From the NCBI RefSeq assembly GCF_000745475.1, contig NZ_JQJJ01000009.1, positions 496,001-560,000 on the forward strand: DNA of 64,000 bases. The letters are read 5' to 3'. Every line of letters starts with the position of its first letter. Position 1 is the first letter of the stretch. Below are positions 1 through 8,786 of this stretch, in pieces. The notes below the pieces were generated by a model that searched no databases, had not been told where the DNA came from, and worked only from the letters and a program-made list of their open reading frames with translations. The position numbers and the translations under genes are program-made. The DNA comes from Allobosea sp. UNC402CLCol. Lineage in GTDB: Bacteria; Pseudomonadota; Alphaproteobacteria; Rhizobiales; Beijerinckiaceae.

Positions 1-183
1 GAGTGCCGCGGCCGCGCCTCCGTCTATGCGGTGACGGAGAAGGGCCGGGCTGCGATCGCGGCAGCGATCCCGTTCTGGCGGGCGGCGCAGGACAAGATCG
101 AGGGCGGCTTCGGCGAAGAGCGCTGGCGCGAGACCCGCGACGGGCTGAAGGCGCTGCGCCGCGCGGCACGCGAGACACGCTGA
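1..183 (+). CDS. MarR-family transcriptional regulator, C-terminal fragment
   Basis: Frame 1 is open from the window edge to a TGA at 181-183 and encodes 60 residues. It begins in the wing of a winged-helix domain (ASVYAVTEKGRAAI) and runs into an amphipathic helix (PFWRAAQDKIEGGFGEERW), the usual end of MarR proteins, where the last helices form the dimer interface. The start and the DNA-recognition helix lie outside the window, so ligand and targets cannot be judged. The thioesterase gene follows 145 bases later on the same strand, but nothing shows they are co-transcribed. Confidence 0.75.
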   Translation, partial: ECRGRASVYAVTEKGRAAIAAAIPFWRAAQDKIEGGFGEERWRETRDGLKALRRAARETR

Positions 184-328
184 GAACCTCGCCTGAAAAA
201 TACGGCACTCCTCAGGATGAGGGCTTTAGAACACGTCTCCCGCTTTTCGCGGCATAATCTCCGGCGGCCCGGTTGACGGTACAGCCAGGCTCTCTCTATC
301 GTGCAGATACACGATTGGAGAAGCGGCC

Positions 329-811
329 ATGGATCGAACCTTCGGAGTGGTGTCCCGCGAAGTGCTGACCGCCGGCGACGGCCTGAGCTTCCTGCGCGGC
401 ATCATCGATGGCTCGCAGCCGGCCCCGCCCTTCGCGCAGACCATGGATTTCGACCTAGTCGAGGCGGATGAGGGCCGGGTCGTCTTCGTCGGCCGGCCGT
501 CGCCGCGCTTCTTCAACCCGCTCGGCACGATCCATGGCGGCTGGACGGCGACGATCCTCGATTCCGCCATGGCCTGCGCCGCGCATGCGACGCTGAAGCC
601 GGGCGAGGGCTACACCACGCTGGAGATGAAGCTGAACTATGTCCGCCCGGTCATGCCGGAGAGCGGCACGGTCCGCTGCGAGGGCAAGCTGATCCATCGC
701 GGCGGCACGGTCATCACGACCGAGGGCAAGCTCGTCGACGAGCGCGGCAAGCTGCTCGCGCATGGCACCGAGACCTGCGTCGTATTCCCGGCGAGGCCTA
801 GCGCCGGCTGA
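329..811 (+). CDS. PaaI-type hotdog-fold acyl-CoA thioesterase
   Basis: This 160-residue protein has the single hotdog domain of the PaaI/YigI thioesterase family. The central GTIHGGWTATILDSAM segment carries the HGG motif and the acidic residue of the catalytic helix, and the following LEMKLNYVRPV strand is also typical. Such enzymes hydrolyse acyl- or aryl-CoA thioesters in the cytoplasm as tetramers; the acyl group here is unknown. GGAG at 317-320 sits about nine bases before the ATG. The 3' end overlaps the convergent EamA gene by 14 bases. Confidence 0.85.
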   Translation: MDRTFGVVSREVLTAGDGLSFLRGIIDGSQPAPPFAQTMDFDLVEADEGRVVFVGRPSPRFFNPLGTIHGGWTATILDSAMACAAHATLKPGEGYTTLEMKLNYVRPVMPESGTVRCEGKLIHRGGTVITTEGKLVDERGKLLAHGTETCVVFPARPSAG

Positions 812-1640
812 CTGCCACCGCTCCCGCTACGATCAGCACTGCCCCGGCATAGGTCGTGTAGAGCGGCACCTCGCCGAAGAGGTGGAAGCCGAGCAGGCTC
901 GCCCAGATCAGCGCGGTGTATTCGATCGCCGCGAGCTTCGAGGCCGCCGCCCGGGCATAGGCCGAGGTCAGCGTCAGATGACCGGCGACGCCGAGGATAC
1001 CGGCGCCGAGATAGATCGCGAGGTCGATCGCGGCCATCGGCACGAAGACGGTTGCCGCCGGGATGGCGAGGCAGAGAGCAGGGCCGACATTCTGGAAGGC
1101 GACGATCACCGTCGGGTGCTCGCGCATCGCGATGCGCCTGAGCAGGATGAGGTTGAAAGCATAGCTCACGGCCGAGAACAGGGCGGCGGCGACGCCGAGC
1201 CCCGCGCCGCTGACATGGCCCTGCAGGCGCGGCCAGACCATCACCAGCATGCCGGCGAGGCCGAAGGCGAGCGCCTGCAGCACGCGCTTGTCGATCTTCT
1301 CCTTGAGCAGGAGGCCGCCCAGCAGCGCGACGAAGACCGGGGCGAGGAAGGAGAGCGTCAGCGCCTCGGCCAGCGGCAGCACCGAGACCGAATAGAAGAA
1401 GCTGCCGGCGGTGAGCACCACCAGCGGGATGCGGGCGAGATTGCCGATCAGGCTGTCGCGCGTCGGCCTCGCCGGCCGGGCGATCGCCAGGACGACGAGC
1501 GCGCAGAGCCCGCCCATGGCGAAGCGCATGAACAGCGCCAGCACGAAGGGATGCTTGTGCATCTGCCCCTTCAGCACCGCGTCCATGGCGGTGAGCAGGG
1601 CGATGCCCAAGGCGGCGCGCAGCGCCGTCGACCAGGTCAT
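798..1640 (-). CDS. EamA/DMT-family transporter
   Basis: 280 residues with about ten hydrophobic segments arranged as two EamA repeats, which is the drug/metabolite transporter superfamily design. These inner-membrane proteins usually export small metabolites or amino acids; the substrate cannot be read here. The frame is open further upstream, but the ATG at 1640 is preferred. It overlaps the TGA of the acetyltransferase gene (ATGA), and the extra N-terminal residues would be arginine-rich sequence lying inside that gene. The pair is therefore a translationally coupled operon, which suggests an acetylate-and-export or detoxification role (inference). Confidence 0.85.
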   Translation of the reverse strand: MTWSTALRAALGIALLTAMDAVLKGQMHKHPFVLALFMRFAMGGLCALVVLAIARPARPTRDSLIGNLARIPLVVLTAGSFFYSVSVLPLAEALTLSFLAPVFVALLGGLLLKEKIDKRVLQALAFGLAGMLVMVWPRLQGHVSGAGLGVAAALFSAVSYAFNLILLRRIAMREHPTVIVAFQNVGPALCLAIPAATVFVPMAAIDLAIYLGAGILGVAGHLTLTSAYARAAASKLAAIEYTALIWASLLGFHLFGEVPLYTTYAGAVLIVAGAVAVSRR

Positions 1641-2134
1641 GACACGCTGCTGAGCGGCTTGCGGAAATGATATTCCCAGGTGGCGGAGACGTCTGCGAGA
1701 TAGCGCTCGCCCGGCCAGCGCCGGAAGCCGAGCTTCTCGTAGAACCGATGGCCGCGCGCGAAGCGCGTATCCGACCACAGCATCATCTCGGCGAAGCCGC
1801 CGGCGTTGGCGAAAGCCAGCGCCTCCGCGAAAAGCGCCTGCGCCAGCCCGGTGCCGCGAAAGGCCGGGTCGGCATAGACCTTGGTGAGCTCGACGGCGTT
1901 CTGCTCGGGCAGCGGCGTGGCGCCGAGCGAGCCGGCGATGCCGCCATCCGGCGCATCGACGATCCAGAGCTTGCCGCCCTTCTTGGCGAAGGCCGTCGCC
2001 GGCTGCCGCAACTCCGGGAATTCCTCCCAGACGAAATGGCAGTTCGGATATTCGGCGAAGCTCGCCGCGATCAGCGCGGCGAGAGGCTCGGAATCGGTGT
2101 CGCGGGCAAGGCGGATCGGCGGGAGCGCGGTCAT
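1637..2134 (-). CDS. GNAT-family N-acetyltransferase
   Basis: A 165-residue single-domain GNAT. The acetyl-CoA loop appears as DPAFRGTGLAQALFAEAL, matching the R/Q-x-x-G-x-G/A motif, and the C-terminal strand has the common FYEKLGFRRWPGERYL signature. It would move an acetyl group from acetyl-CoA to an amine on an unknown small molecule or protein. The TGA overlaps the ATG of the EamA transporter gene, so the two products are probably made together. Confidence 0.87.
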   Translation of the reverse strand: MTALPPIRLARDTDSEPLAALIAASFAEYPNCHFVWEEFPELRQPATAFAKKGGKLWIVDAPDGGIAGSLGATPLPEQNAVELTKVYADPAFRGTGLAQALFAEALAFANAGGFAEMMLWSDTRFARGHRFYEKLGFRRWPGERYLADVSATWEYHFRKPLSSVS

Positions 2135-2197
2135 GACGACGGCTCTAGGGATAAACCGGTATCGCGCCTAGAGGGGCCGCCGCATTCCGCCATGCCG

Positions 2198-2962
2198 CTA
2201 TCGCATCAGGGCGAGCGCGGCGTCGGCGGTGAGCTTCAGCGCCGCGACTGCGAGCAGGACATAGCACCAGAAGAACAGGGCCTTCTGCTCGAGCCGATCA
2301 TGCAGCACGCGCCCGAGCCAGATCCCAAGCGGCACGGCGGGGGCCAGCGCCAGCGCGCCCCAGAGCGCCTCGGTGTGCTTCAGGCCGAGGCTGAAATAGG
2401 GCGGCAGCTTCAGCCAGTTGCCGAGCGTGAAGATCGCCACCGTCGTGCCGACGAACAGGGTTTTCGGCAGGCCGCGGGCGAGCAGATACATCGCGACGGG
2501 TGGCCCGCCGGCATGGGCGACGAAGGTGGTGAAGCCGGAGGCCGTGCCGGCGGCGAGTGCCAGCCCCGGTGAAACCGGGCGGTTGCCGGGCGGGGCGAGG
2601 CGCCCCTTCAGGAACCAATGCGCAGTGAACAGCAACGTCACGACGCCGATCATCAGATTGACGATGCGCGGGTCGATGCGGACGAAGACGAGATAGCCAA
2701 GTCCGATGCCGAGGACGAGGCCCGGCAGCAGCCAGACCAGGTCGGGCTTCGACCAGGTGTCGCGCCCGAAGCGCTGCAGCGCCATCAGGTCCATCAGCGA
2801 GACCAGCATCGAGACCATGATCGCGGCGTTCTGCGGTGTGGTGACCATCGCCAGCAGCGGAATGCCGAGGATGGCAAGGCCGCCGCCGAAGGCGCTCTTG
2901 CCGATGGCGATGATCAGCGTCGTCACCCAGCCGACGAGATAGAAGGACAGCGGCTCAGGCAT
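2198..2962 (-). CDS. Sulfite exporter TauE/SafE (TSUP) family permease
   Basis: 254 residues with eight or so hydrophobic segments. The N-terminal GKSAFGGGLAILGIPLLAM and mid-protein GFTTFVAHAGGPPVAMYLL segments are the paired glycine-rich motifs of the TSUP/TauE-SafE family, which moves sulfite, sulfoacetate or other small organosulfur and carboxylate anions. The open frame continues far upstream into low-complexity charged sequence that is the antisense of the flippase gene; the ATG at 2962 gives the standard family start. No sulfur-metabolism gene is adjacent, so the substrate is open. Confidence 0.85.
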   Translation of the reverse strand: MPEPLSFYLVGWVTTLIIAIGKSAFGGGLAILGIPLLAMVTTPQNAAIMVSMLVSLMDLMALQRFGRDTWSKPDLVWLLPGLVLGIGLGYLVFVRIDPRIVNLMIGVVTLLFTAHWFLKGRLAPPGNRPVSPGLALAAGTASGFTTFVAHAGGPPVAMYLLARGLPKTLFVGTTVAIFTLGNWLKLPPYFSLGLKHTEALWGALALAPAVPLGIWLGRVLHDRLEQKALFFWCYVLLAVAALKLTADAALALMR

Positions 2963-3133
2963 CAGGCCCCCGACCTCGCCCGGGACGCGGCCACAACCCG
3001 GCTCCTTCCGCTTGGAAAACCATCCGCGCCCCGCTACGCCATGTTTCGCTGAGCTTCCCGACTTGTCGGCGAGTCGCAAGGGCGTTGGCCGCATGGGCGT
3101 CGCGAGGGAAAACAAGGGGATGACCGAGACGCG

Positions 3134-4576
3134 ATGACCGTCCTGCTGCCCTTCCTCGTCAACGCGGTGCTGAATTTCGCTCTCGGCCTGCTGATCGCGC
3201 TGTTCCTCGGCCCCGAGGCTTTTGGCCTCTATGCGATCGGCGCGGCGCTGGTCGTCCTCGTCAACACGGCGGCGCTTGACTGGTTGAAGCTCTCGGCCGT
3301 GCGCTTCTACACGGCGCAGACCCGCGCGAGCGATCCCGGCATCCGCTCCACGCTGGACCTGCTTTTTGCGGGGGCCGCTCTGGTGCTGTGCGTGTCGCTC
3401 GGGATCGTGCTGCTCGCGGGCTTCGATGGTGGCCTGCCGGTGGCCCTGCTCGTCGCTGCCGTTCTGGCCGGCATCGGTGCCGGCTGGTTCGACTATCACG
3501 GTGCCATCGCGCGGGCGCGCTTCCTCGATGCCGCCTATGGCCGCCTCATCGCCGTGCGCGCCGCCATCGTGCTGGTCCTGATGGTCGGCGGCGCCTGGCT
3601 GACGCGCGATCCGGTCGTCGTGCTGCTTGCGGGGCTTGCGGGGACCATCGCCTCGGTGCTCAGCGTGCGCGGCCGGCTCTCCGACGGGCCGCTCGCCATC
3701 GCCGGGGCGCGCATGGATCTGGCACGCGCCTTCCTGCGCTACGGCCTGCCGCTCGTCGCCGGAAACGCGGTCTATTCGCTGATCCCGCTTGCCAATCGCA
3801 GCCTGCTGGCCGAGGCACATGGCCTCGCGGAGTCCGGCTATTTCTCGCTCGCCTCCGATATCGGCCTCAGGCTTTTCCCGATGCTGGCGTCGATGCTCGA
3901 GATCGTGCTGTTGCGCGAGGTGATCCGCCTCGACGAGACGCGCGGGCGCAACGCCGCCCAGAAGCGGATCGCCGGCAACATGGTGCTCGTCCTGGCCGTG
4001 GTCCTGCCCGCCGCGCTCGGCTTCTGGCTCGTGCTGCCGGCCTTCGAGGCGCTTTTCGTCCCGGCGGCGTTCCGCGGCCATTTCGCGGGCTACATGGCGT
4101 TGCTGCTGCCGGGCTTCGCCGCCATCGCCCTGTTCCAGGCGGCGATCTATCCGGTTTTCCTGCTCCAGAAGCGAACCCTGATCGCGGCGATCGTCGCGCT
4201 CGCGGGCCTTGCAGTGAATCTCGCTCTCGTCTCGGGTCTGGTCGGCACCGCGTCGCCCTCGCGCTTTGCCATCGCGCAGAGCGCGGGATTCCTGGTCGTG
4301 CTGCTGGTGACGGCTCTCGTCGCCTTGCGCTCCCTGCCGAAAGCGCCCCCGCCGCGCGATATCGCCTGCGTCCTGTTCGCGGGAGCCGTCATGGCGCTGG
4401 CGGTCTGGCCGCTGCGGAACCAATTGCCTCCGGTGCTCGAACTCATCCTCCAGATCGGGCTGGGTGGGCTCGTCTACGCCGCCATCATCCTCGCCTGCGA
4501 CGTTGCCCGCTGGCGCACCGGGCTCAGGTTGCGCTGGCTTGCCGGCAAGACGCGGCCTCCGCGCGGTTCTGCCTGA
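3134..4576 (+). CDS. Wzx-like polysaccharide flippase (MOP superfamily)
   Basis: 480 residues with roughly twelve to fourteen membrane spans and the N-terminal pattern LFLGPEAFGLYAIG found in O-antigen and exopolysaccharide flippases. Proteins of this type move undecaprenyl-linked oligosaccharides across the inner membrane. It stands alone: no glycosyltransferase or polymerase lies next to it, which is unusual for Wzx. It may serve a dispersed envelope-polysaccharide pathway. The family call is firm and the cargo is unknown. Confidence 0.82.
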   Translation: MTVLLPFLVNAVLNFALGLLIALFLGPEAFGLYAIGAALVVLVNTAALDWLKLSAVRFYTAQTRASDPGIRSTLDLLFAGAALVLCVSLGIVLLAGFDGGLPVALLVAAVLAGIGAGWFDYHGAIARARFLDAAYGRLIAVRAAIVLVLMVGGAWLTRDPVVVLLAGLAGTIASVLSVRGRLSDGPLAIAGARMDLARAFLRYGLPLVAGNAVYSLIPLANRSLLAEAHGLAESGYFSLASDIGLRLFPMLASMLEIVLLREVIRLDETRGRNAAQKRIAGNMVLVLAVVLPAALGFWLVLPAFEALFVPAAFRGHFAGYMALLLPGFAAIALFQAAIYPVFLLQKRTLIAAIVALAGLAVNLALVSGLVGTASPSRFAIAQSAGFLVVLLVTALVALRSLPKAPPPRDIACVLFAGAVMALAVWPLRNQLPPVLELILQIGLGGLVYAAIILACDVARWRTGLRLRWLAGKTRPPRGSA

Positions 4577-4634
4577 CCTGCACGCGGAAAGCTTTCCTTC
4601 ACCCTGTCTCTTGGCAAGGCACTAAGGTTAATTC

Positions 4635-4673
4635 CGCGAATTCGCGCCTTTCGGCCCTGTTGCAGGCCGAAAG
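4635..4673. other. Hairpin and EcoRI-centred palindrome upstream of the L,D-transpeptidase
   Basis: A 12-base palindrome CGCGAATTCGCG lies at 4635-4646. A 9/8/9 hairpin follows, with CTTTCGGCC at 4648-4656 pairing perfectly with GGCCGAAAG at 4665-4673. The hairpin lacks a T-run, so it is not a classical terminator for the flippase gene. It may be an operator or leader structure for the transpeptidase gene beginning at 4749. Confidence 0.4.
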
Positions 4674-4748
4674 AGTCAACGATTCACCATTCCTTCGAGA
4701 CCGTTCCGCAGGCTTTCGGGCAAGTCTTTCCGTTGAGAGAGTTGTGTC

Positions 4749-5558
4749 ATGCGTCGAGCGTTCATCCTCTCCTTTCTGGCTGCCGCCGGCAGTCTGGCCG
4801 TGGCCGATCCCGCCGCCGCGCAAGGATATGGCTATCGGGCTCCTGACGATCCGATGCTGCAGGCGCAGCGCGGCCGCTCGAGCTATGGCGGCGGCTTCAT
4901 CGAGATGCTGATGACCGGCCGCGATCCGACCCCCGCGAGCCGTGGCGGGGCGGTCTATAACCGGCCGGGCGGCTATGCCTATGGCCAGGCGATGCAGGCG
5001 CCCGCCGGCTACGGCGCCGATCCCTTCGCGGAAACGCGCCGCCCGCAGCCCGGGCGGCAGGTCGCGGCCTTGGGCCAGCCGGTCGAGCCGCAGGCCGGCA
5101 TCCCCTATGTCGTCGAGCCGCGTTTCCGGAAGCAGGAGGTCGCCTATGACGGGCCGCATCGGCCCGGCACCGTGATCGTCGACACGCCGAACCGCTTCCT
5201 TTTCCTGGTTCAGCCCGGCGGCCGGGCGCTGCGCTACGGCATCGGCGTCGGGCGTCCCGGTTTCTCCTGGGCCGGCACCAAGACGGTGACGCGCAAGGCC
5301 GAATGGCCGAGCTGGACGCCGCCGGCCGAGATGATCAAGCGCCGGCCCGACCTGCCGCGTTTCATGGCGGGCGGCCCCGAGAACCCGCTCGGCGCTCGCG
5401 CCCTCTATCTTGGCTCGACGCTCTATCGCATCCACGGCACCAACGAGCCGAACACCATCGGCCGCGAGGTCTCCTCGGGCTGCATCCGCATGACCAATGA
5501 CGACGTCATCGACCTCTACGGCAAGGTCGGCGTCGGCGCGAAGGTCGTCGTGATCTGA
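4749..5558 (+). CDS. L,D-transpeptidase (YkuD domain), periplasmic
   Basis: 269 residues with a Sec-type signal peptide (hydrophobic residues 5-19, cleavage near AAAQ at 22-25), a glycine/proline-rich linker to about residue 120, and a C-terminal YkuD domain. The catalytic signature is present: His229 in YRIHGTNEP and Cys245 in SSGCIRM. Such enzymes make 3-3 cross-links in peptidoglycan or attach proteins to it. In Hyphomicrobiales, L,D-transpeptidases are expanded and matter for polar growth. A second enzyme of the same type is encoded at 7554-8318. Confidence 0.92.
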   Translation: MRRAFILSFLAAAGSLAVADPAAAQGYGYRAPDDPMLQAQRGRSSYGGGFIEMLMTGRDPTPASRGGAVYNRPGGYAYGQAMQAPAGYGADPFAETRRPQPGRQVAALGQPVEPQAGIPYVVEPRFRKQEVAYDGPHRPGTVIVDTPNRFLFLVQPGGRALRYGIGVGRPGFSWAGTKTVTRKAEWPSWTPPAEMIKRRPDLPRFMAGGPENPLGARALYLGSTLYRIHGTNEPNTIGREVSSGCIRMTNDDVIDLYGKVGVGAKVVVI

Positions 5559-5570
5559 GGGCGACGGCCC

Positions 5571-6527
5571 TCAGGAACTGCCGATCAGGATGCCGACGGC
5601 CAGCACGGCGAGGCCGCCGAGGATGATCTGGACGATCGCGGAGGCGAAGGGCGTTTCCATGTAGCGGAAGCGCACCCAGGCGATGATGACGAGTTCGCAG
5701 GCGACGACGACGCCGGCGATGGCCGTCGCCAGCCAGAAATCCGGAATGAGATAGGGCAGCGTATGCCCGAGCCCGCCGATGGCGGTGGCGATGCCGCAGG
5801 CGGCGCCGCGCACCCAGGGGTGGCCGCGACCCGTGACCACGCCGTCGTCGGAGAGCGCTTCTGTCAGCCCCATGCTGATGCCGGCGCCGATGGAGGCGGC
5901 GAGGCCGACGACGAAGGCGTTCCAGGAATCATGTGTCGCGAAGGCGGCGGCGAAGATCGGCGCCAGCGTCGAGATCGAGCCGTCGATCAGTCCGGCCAGC
6001 GCCGGCTGGACGATCTGCAGGACGAAGAGGCGCTTGCGCGTCTCCTCCTCCTCATCGGCCGCGCCCGAGCTCTTGAGCTCGTCGTCGAGCCGTTCCGCCA
6101 TCTTCTCATGGCCGCGCTCGGCCTCCGCCAGATCGGCTAGCAGCTTCCGCGTGCCGGTGTCATGCGCCCGCTCGGCGGCGCGCGCATAGAAGCGGCTGGC
6201 CTCGACCTCCATCACGGCGGCGTGGCGACGCGCCGCCTCGAGCTGCAGGTCCTCATGCAGCCAGATGGGATTGCGCTTGAGGAAGCCTTTCACGTCCTGC
6301 CGCGTGATCAGCGGCAATTCGGTGCCGAACCGGCTCTCATACTGCGCCAGGAGTTGGTGGCGATGGCCGCTCTCCTCGGCTGCCATTTCCTCGAACATCG
6401 CGGCGGAGTGGGGATAGTTGGCCCGCAGCCTCTGCGCGAAGGTCAGATAGATTCGCGCGTCCTCCTCCTCGCTGGCGACGGCGAGGGCAAGGAGTTCGGC
6501 TTCGTCGAGATCGTCGAGGCGCTTCAT
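5571..6527 (-). CDS. mbfA: MbfA: membrane-bound ferritin with VIT1/CCC1 transporter domain
   Basis: 318 residues. Residues 1 to about 155 form a ferritin-like four-helix domain rich in metal-binding Glu and His (EEEDARIY near 20, [13 protein letters not shown] near 46-58, EAERGHEKM near 137). Residues of about 175-318 are a VIT1/CCC1 membrane domain with five spans. This fusion is MbfA, an inner-membrane iron exporter that protects against iron and peroxide in Bradyrhizobium and Agrobacterium. A perfect 15-base inverted repeat matching the Irr box lies 15-29 bases upstream of the ATG, so repression by Irr under low iron is expected. Confidence 0.92.
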   Translation of the reverse strand: MKRLDDLDEAELLALAVASEEEDARIYLTFAQRLRANYPHSAAMFEEMAAEESGHRHQLLAQYESRFGTELPLITRQDVKGFLKRNPIWLHEDLQLEAARRHAAVMEVEASRFYARAAERAHDTGTRKLLADLAEAERGHEKMAERLDDELKSSGAADEEEETRKRLFVLQIVQPALAGLIDGSISTLAPIFAAAFATHDSWNAFVVGLAASIGAGISMGLTEALSDDGVVTGRGHPWVRGAACGIATAIGGLGHTLPYLIPDFWLATAIAGVVVACELVIIAWVRFRYMETPFASAIVQIILGGLAVLAVGILIGSS

Positions 6528-6540
6528 GGCGGATCCATAG

Positions 6541-6557
6541 ATTAGAATTATTCTAAC
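6541..6557. promoter_or_regulatory. Probable Irr box (iron control element) of mbfA
   Basis: TTAGAATTATTCTAA at 6542-6556 is a perfect 7-1-7 palindrome, flanked to give ATTAGAA-TTA-TTCTAAC. It matches the TTTAGAA-N3-TTCTAAA consensus described for Irr in Bradyrhizobium and other rhizobia. It is only 14 bases from the mbfA start codon, so bound Irr would block the promoter or initiation region. The identification rests on motif and context, both of which agree. Confidence 0.85.
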
Positions 6558-6596
6558 CTATCCTCGGCGCATCGGCTTGTGAAGCCCTTCGGCAGC

Positions 6597-6625
6597 AAAA
6601 AGCCCGCCTCCTGGAGGCGGGCTTT
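6597..6625 (-). terminator. Rho-independent terminator of the DUF2076 gene
   Basis: AAAGCCCGCCTCC at 6599-6611 and GGAGGCGGGCTTT at 6613-6625 form a 13-base perfect stem around one base; in practice the loop would open by one or two pairs. Read on the minus strand it is followed by TTTTTG, giving a classical intrinsic terminator 20 bases after the stop of the gene at 6645-7457. Confidence 0.85.
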
Positions 6626-6644
6626 AAGGTCGTTCAGGGAGCTG

Positions 6645-7457
6645 TCAGACCCAGCTGTCGTCGTCCGAGTTGCCGCCGTCGTCGTAGCCCGGATCGTCGT
6701 CGTCATCCGCCTGGTCGTAATTGGCCTGGCTGACATCTTGTCTGTCGGCAGTGCTGTCGGTGCGCGCCTGGTCGTCCGCGCCGCGATCATAGGCGGACTG
6801 GTCGGCTGCCCCCTGCTCGTAGGCGGATTGCTGGGCGTTCGTGCCGCTCGAGCCCGAGCCGAAGTTGCTCACCGAGCTGGCGAGACCGCTTGCCGCGGCG
6901 CCGTGACCGCTGAAAGCGTTGGTCAGGACATTGCCGAGCACGAGGCCGCCGGCCACGCCCGCCGCGGTCGTCAGCGCGCTGGCCATGAAGCCGCCGCCAC
7001 GTGCGGCCGGCTGCTGGGGCTGGTTGCTCCAGGGGCCGGGCTGCGGCTGGGGCGGGGGAGGCTGCATCGGCTGGGCGGCCGGCGCATTCGTCCAGGCGGA
7101 AGAGGGCTGCCCCTCCGGGCGGGGCGGAACCGGCGGAACCGATCCGGCACGCGGCTGCGCGGGAGCGCCGCCGAAAATGCCCGACAGGAAGCCGCCCGAG
7201 GCTTGCGCCGCCTCGCTGGGGCGGCTCTGCAGCTCACGGACCTGCGCCTGCAGGCTCTCGACCTGCTGGTGCAGGTTGGTCAGCGCCTGCTCCTGCACAT
7301 AGACGGCCTGGGCCATCGCGTAGGGCGCGTAGGGCTGCTCGCGCAGTCGCTCGGCGATGAAGGCTTCGGCTTCCGGGTCGCGGGGCTGGGTGGCGGCCTG
7401 CTTGAGCCGATCGAAAATCCCGGCGATCACGTCGCGTTCTTGCGGCGTCATCGTCAT
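6645..7457 (-). CDS. DUF2076 domain-containing protein
   Basis: 270 residues. The N-terminal part (MTMTPQERDVIAGIFDRLKQ through a coiled coil ending near residue 75) is the DUF2076 signature. Next comes a proline/glycine/glutamine-rich linker, a short hydrophobic Gly/Ala stretch (AGVAGGLVLGNVL, near residue 175), and a very acidic Asp/Tyr-rich tail that ends DDDSWV. This layout resembles periplasmic ligand-binding or membrane-associated alphaproteobacterial proteins annotated only by domain. Function is unknown. Translation could start at either of two ATGs two codons apart. It is monocistronic, with its own terminator. Confidence 0.8.
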   Translation of the reverse strand: MTMTPQERDVIAGIFDRLKQAATQPRDPEAEAFIAERLREQPYAPYAMAQAVYVQEQALTNLHQQVESLQAQVRELQSRPSEAAQASGGFLSGIFGGAPAQPRAGSVPPVPPRPEGQPSSAWTNAPAAQPMQPPPPQPQPGPWSNQPQQPAARGGGFMASALTTAAGVAGGLVLGNVLTNAFSGHGAAASGLASSVSNFGSGSSGTNAQQSAYEQGAADQSAYDRGADDQARTDSTADRQDVSQANYDQADDDDDPGYDDGGNSDDDSWV

Positions 7458-7553
7458 CTCCTCTGGTTGGACGGCGCCGATGCGCCGCCCTCAAGAGGTG
7501 GGCCTGCCCTGTGACGGTATCAAGGCGGAGCGCGGCAGCATGCCGCGCTGCGA

Positions 7554-8318
7554 TCAGAAGTCGCCGTCGGGGCTGTAATCGTCCGGCGGCGGCGCCTCGT
7601 CGCCGTCGGGCGCGACCAGCGTGCCGCGGTTGAGGACGAGGACGTTCGTGCCGGCAGGGACGCGGCTGTGGAGGTCGATGATGTCCTGGTTGAACAGGCG
7701 GATGCAGCCGGAGGACATCGACTTGCCGATCGACCACGGCTCCGAGGTGCCGTGGATGCGGTACAGGGTGTCGCGGCCGCCCTGGTAGAGATAGAGCGCG
7801 CGCGCGCCGAGCGGGTTGTCGAGGCCGCCCTGCATGCCGCCGGCCCAGGGGCCGTTCTTCTTCGGGTCGCGGCGGATCATATCAGGCGTCGGGGTCCAGC
7901 GCGGCCATTCGGCCTTGCGCTGCACCGTGGCGCGGCCGCGCCAGGACATGCCCTGCTTGCCGACGCCGATGCCGTAGCGGATCGCCTTGCCGCCGGGCTG
8001 GACGAGATAGAGGAAGTGAGCGTCGGTATCGACGACGATCGTGCCGGGATGCTCGGCGGTCTGGTAGGAGACGATCTGGCGCAGGAAGCGCGGATTGACC
8101 TCGGAGACGTCGGTCGCCGGCAGCGGGAACTTCTCGTCGGGCCGCTCGCCATACATCTCCAGATATTCCGGGCTGACCATGCGCGCCCGCGGGGTGGGCA
8201 CCTCATAGGGCTGCTGTCGCTGGCTGACGCAGGCTGCCAGGAACAGCGGTGTCATCGCGGCGAAGACGCGGCGGGTCGGCCGGGCGAGGGGAGAGGCGTC
8301 GTGGCGGGCGGAAGACAT
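7554..8318 (-). CDS. L,D-transpeptidase (YkuD domain), lipoprotein
   Basis: 254 residues from the ATG at 8318. The N-terminus has twin arginines followed by a lipobox, LAAC, with Cys30 as the likely lipidated residue. The YkuD domain covers about residues 90-240 with His189 (YRIHGTSEP) and Cys205 (SSGCIRL). It is clearly paralogous to the enzyme at 4749-5558: both share the long insertion before the catalytic region containing RKAEWP.WTP and NPLGARALYL. The lipoprotein anchor would tether this copy to a membrane, unlike the first. An upstream start 18 codons earlier is open but adds no signal-like sequence. Confidence 0.9.
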   Translation of the reverse strand: MSSARHDASPLARPTRRVFAAMTPLFLAACVSQRQQPYEVPTPRARMVSPEYLEMYGERPDEKFPLPATDVSEVNPRFLRQIVSYQTAEHPGTIVVDTDAHFLYLVQPGGKAIRYGIGVGKQGMSWRGRATVQRKAEWPRWTPTPDMIRRDPKKNGPWAGGMQGGLDNPLGARALYLYQGGRDTLYRIHGTSEPWSIGKSMSSGCIRLFNQDIIDLHSRVPAGTNVLVLNRGTLVAPDGDEAPPPDDYSPDGDF

Positions 8319-8786
8319 TGGACTGAAAACTCGATCTGGACGGGCGGGCGGTAGCTGGCGGAAGGCGACCACACAATTCCCTGCGCCGTCGCTTGTTCCG
8401 GTTCAAGGAACCGGAGATGGCTGCGGGGTGAATACCGTGTGGCGAAATTGTGGCAAGCCGCGCCTGTTGCGTATGGGCAACAATGTTCCCGCGCTGCCAC
8501 AACGACGCCCGGCGAATCCCCCGCTTGGCGAGAATTCCCGCTTCCGGCGCTGGAAAAGCGATTCTTCTGCGGCCCTAGGAGAGCGTCACAGGGTTAATAA
8601 AAGACTATCGCACCAGCCGCGGATTGCTTTTGCGGCGTGACTATCCCGCCAATGGCCGGGAGGCATGCGCCAGAGACATGCTCATCGGCCGTTTCCGCTA
8701 CGCGGGGCGCCCGGCAGCTTCGGGCGAACAACGGATTGTGATCGCGCCGAAAGCCGCCCGGCAGTCGAAGCGACGGGGTGACGAAC
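8319..8786. other. 468-base intergenic region, no gene seen
   Basis: This lies between the L,D-transpeptidase start and the MATE exporter stop. The short open frames here have no recognisable protein features and unconvincing starts. It should hold the promoter of the transpeptidase gene and the 3' end of the MATE transcript. A weak 6-base stem (CGCCCG at 8708 and CGGGCG at 8721) is the only structure noticed, and I do not assign it a role. Confidence 0.5.

Noticed and set aside
3..257. An 84-codon frame at the left edge
   Set aside because: It is out of frame with the MarR C-terminus, which reads cleanly in frame 1 to a stop at 183.
2963..4423. N-terminal extension of the TauE/SafE permease to 741 residues
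   Set aside because: The extension is charged low-complexity sequence antisense to the flippase gene. The family starts at the ATG at 2962.
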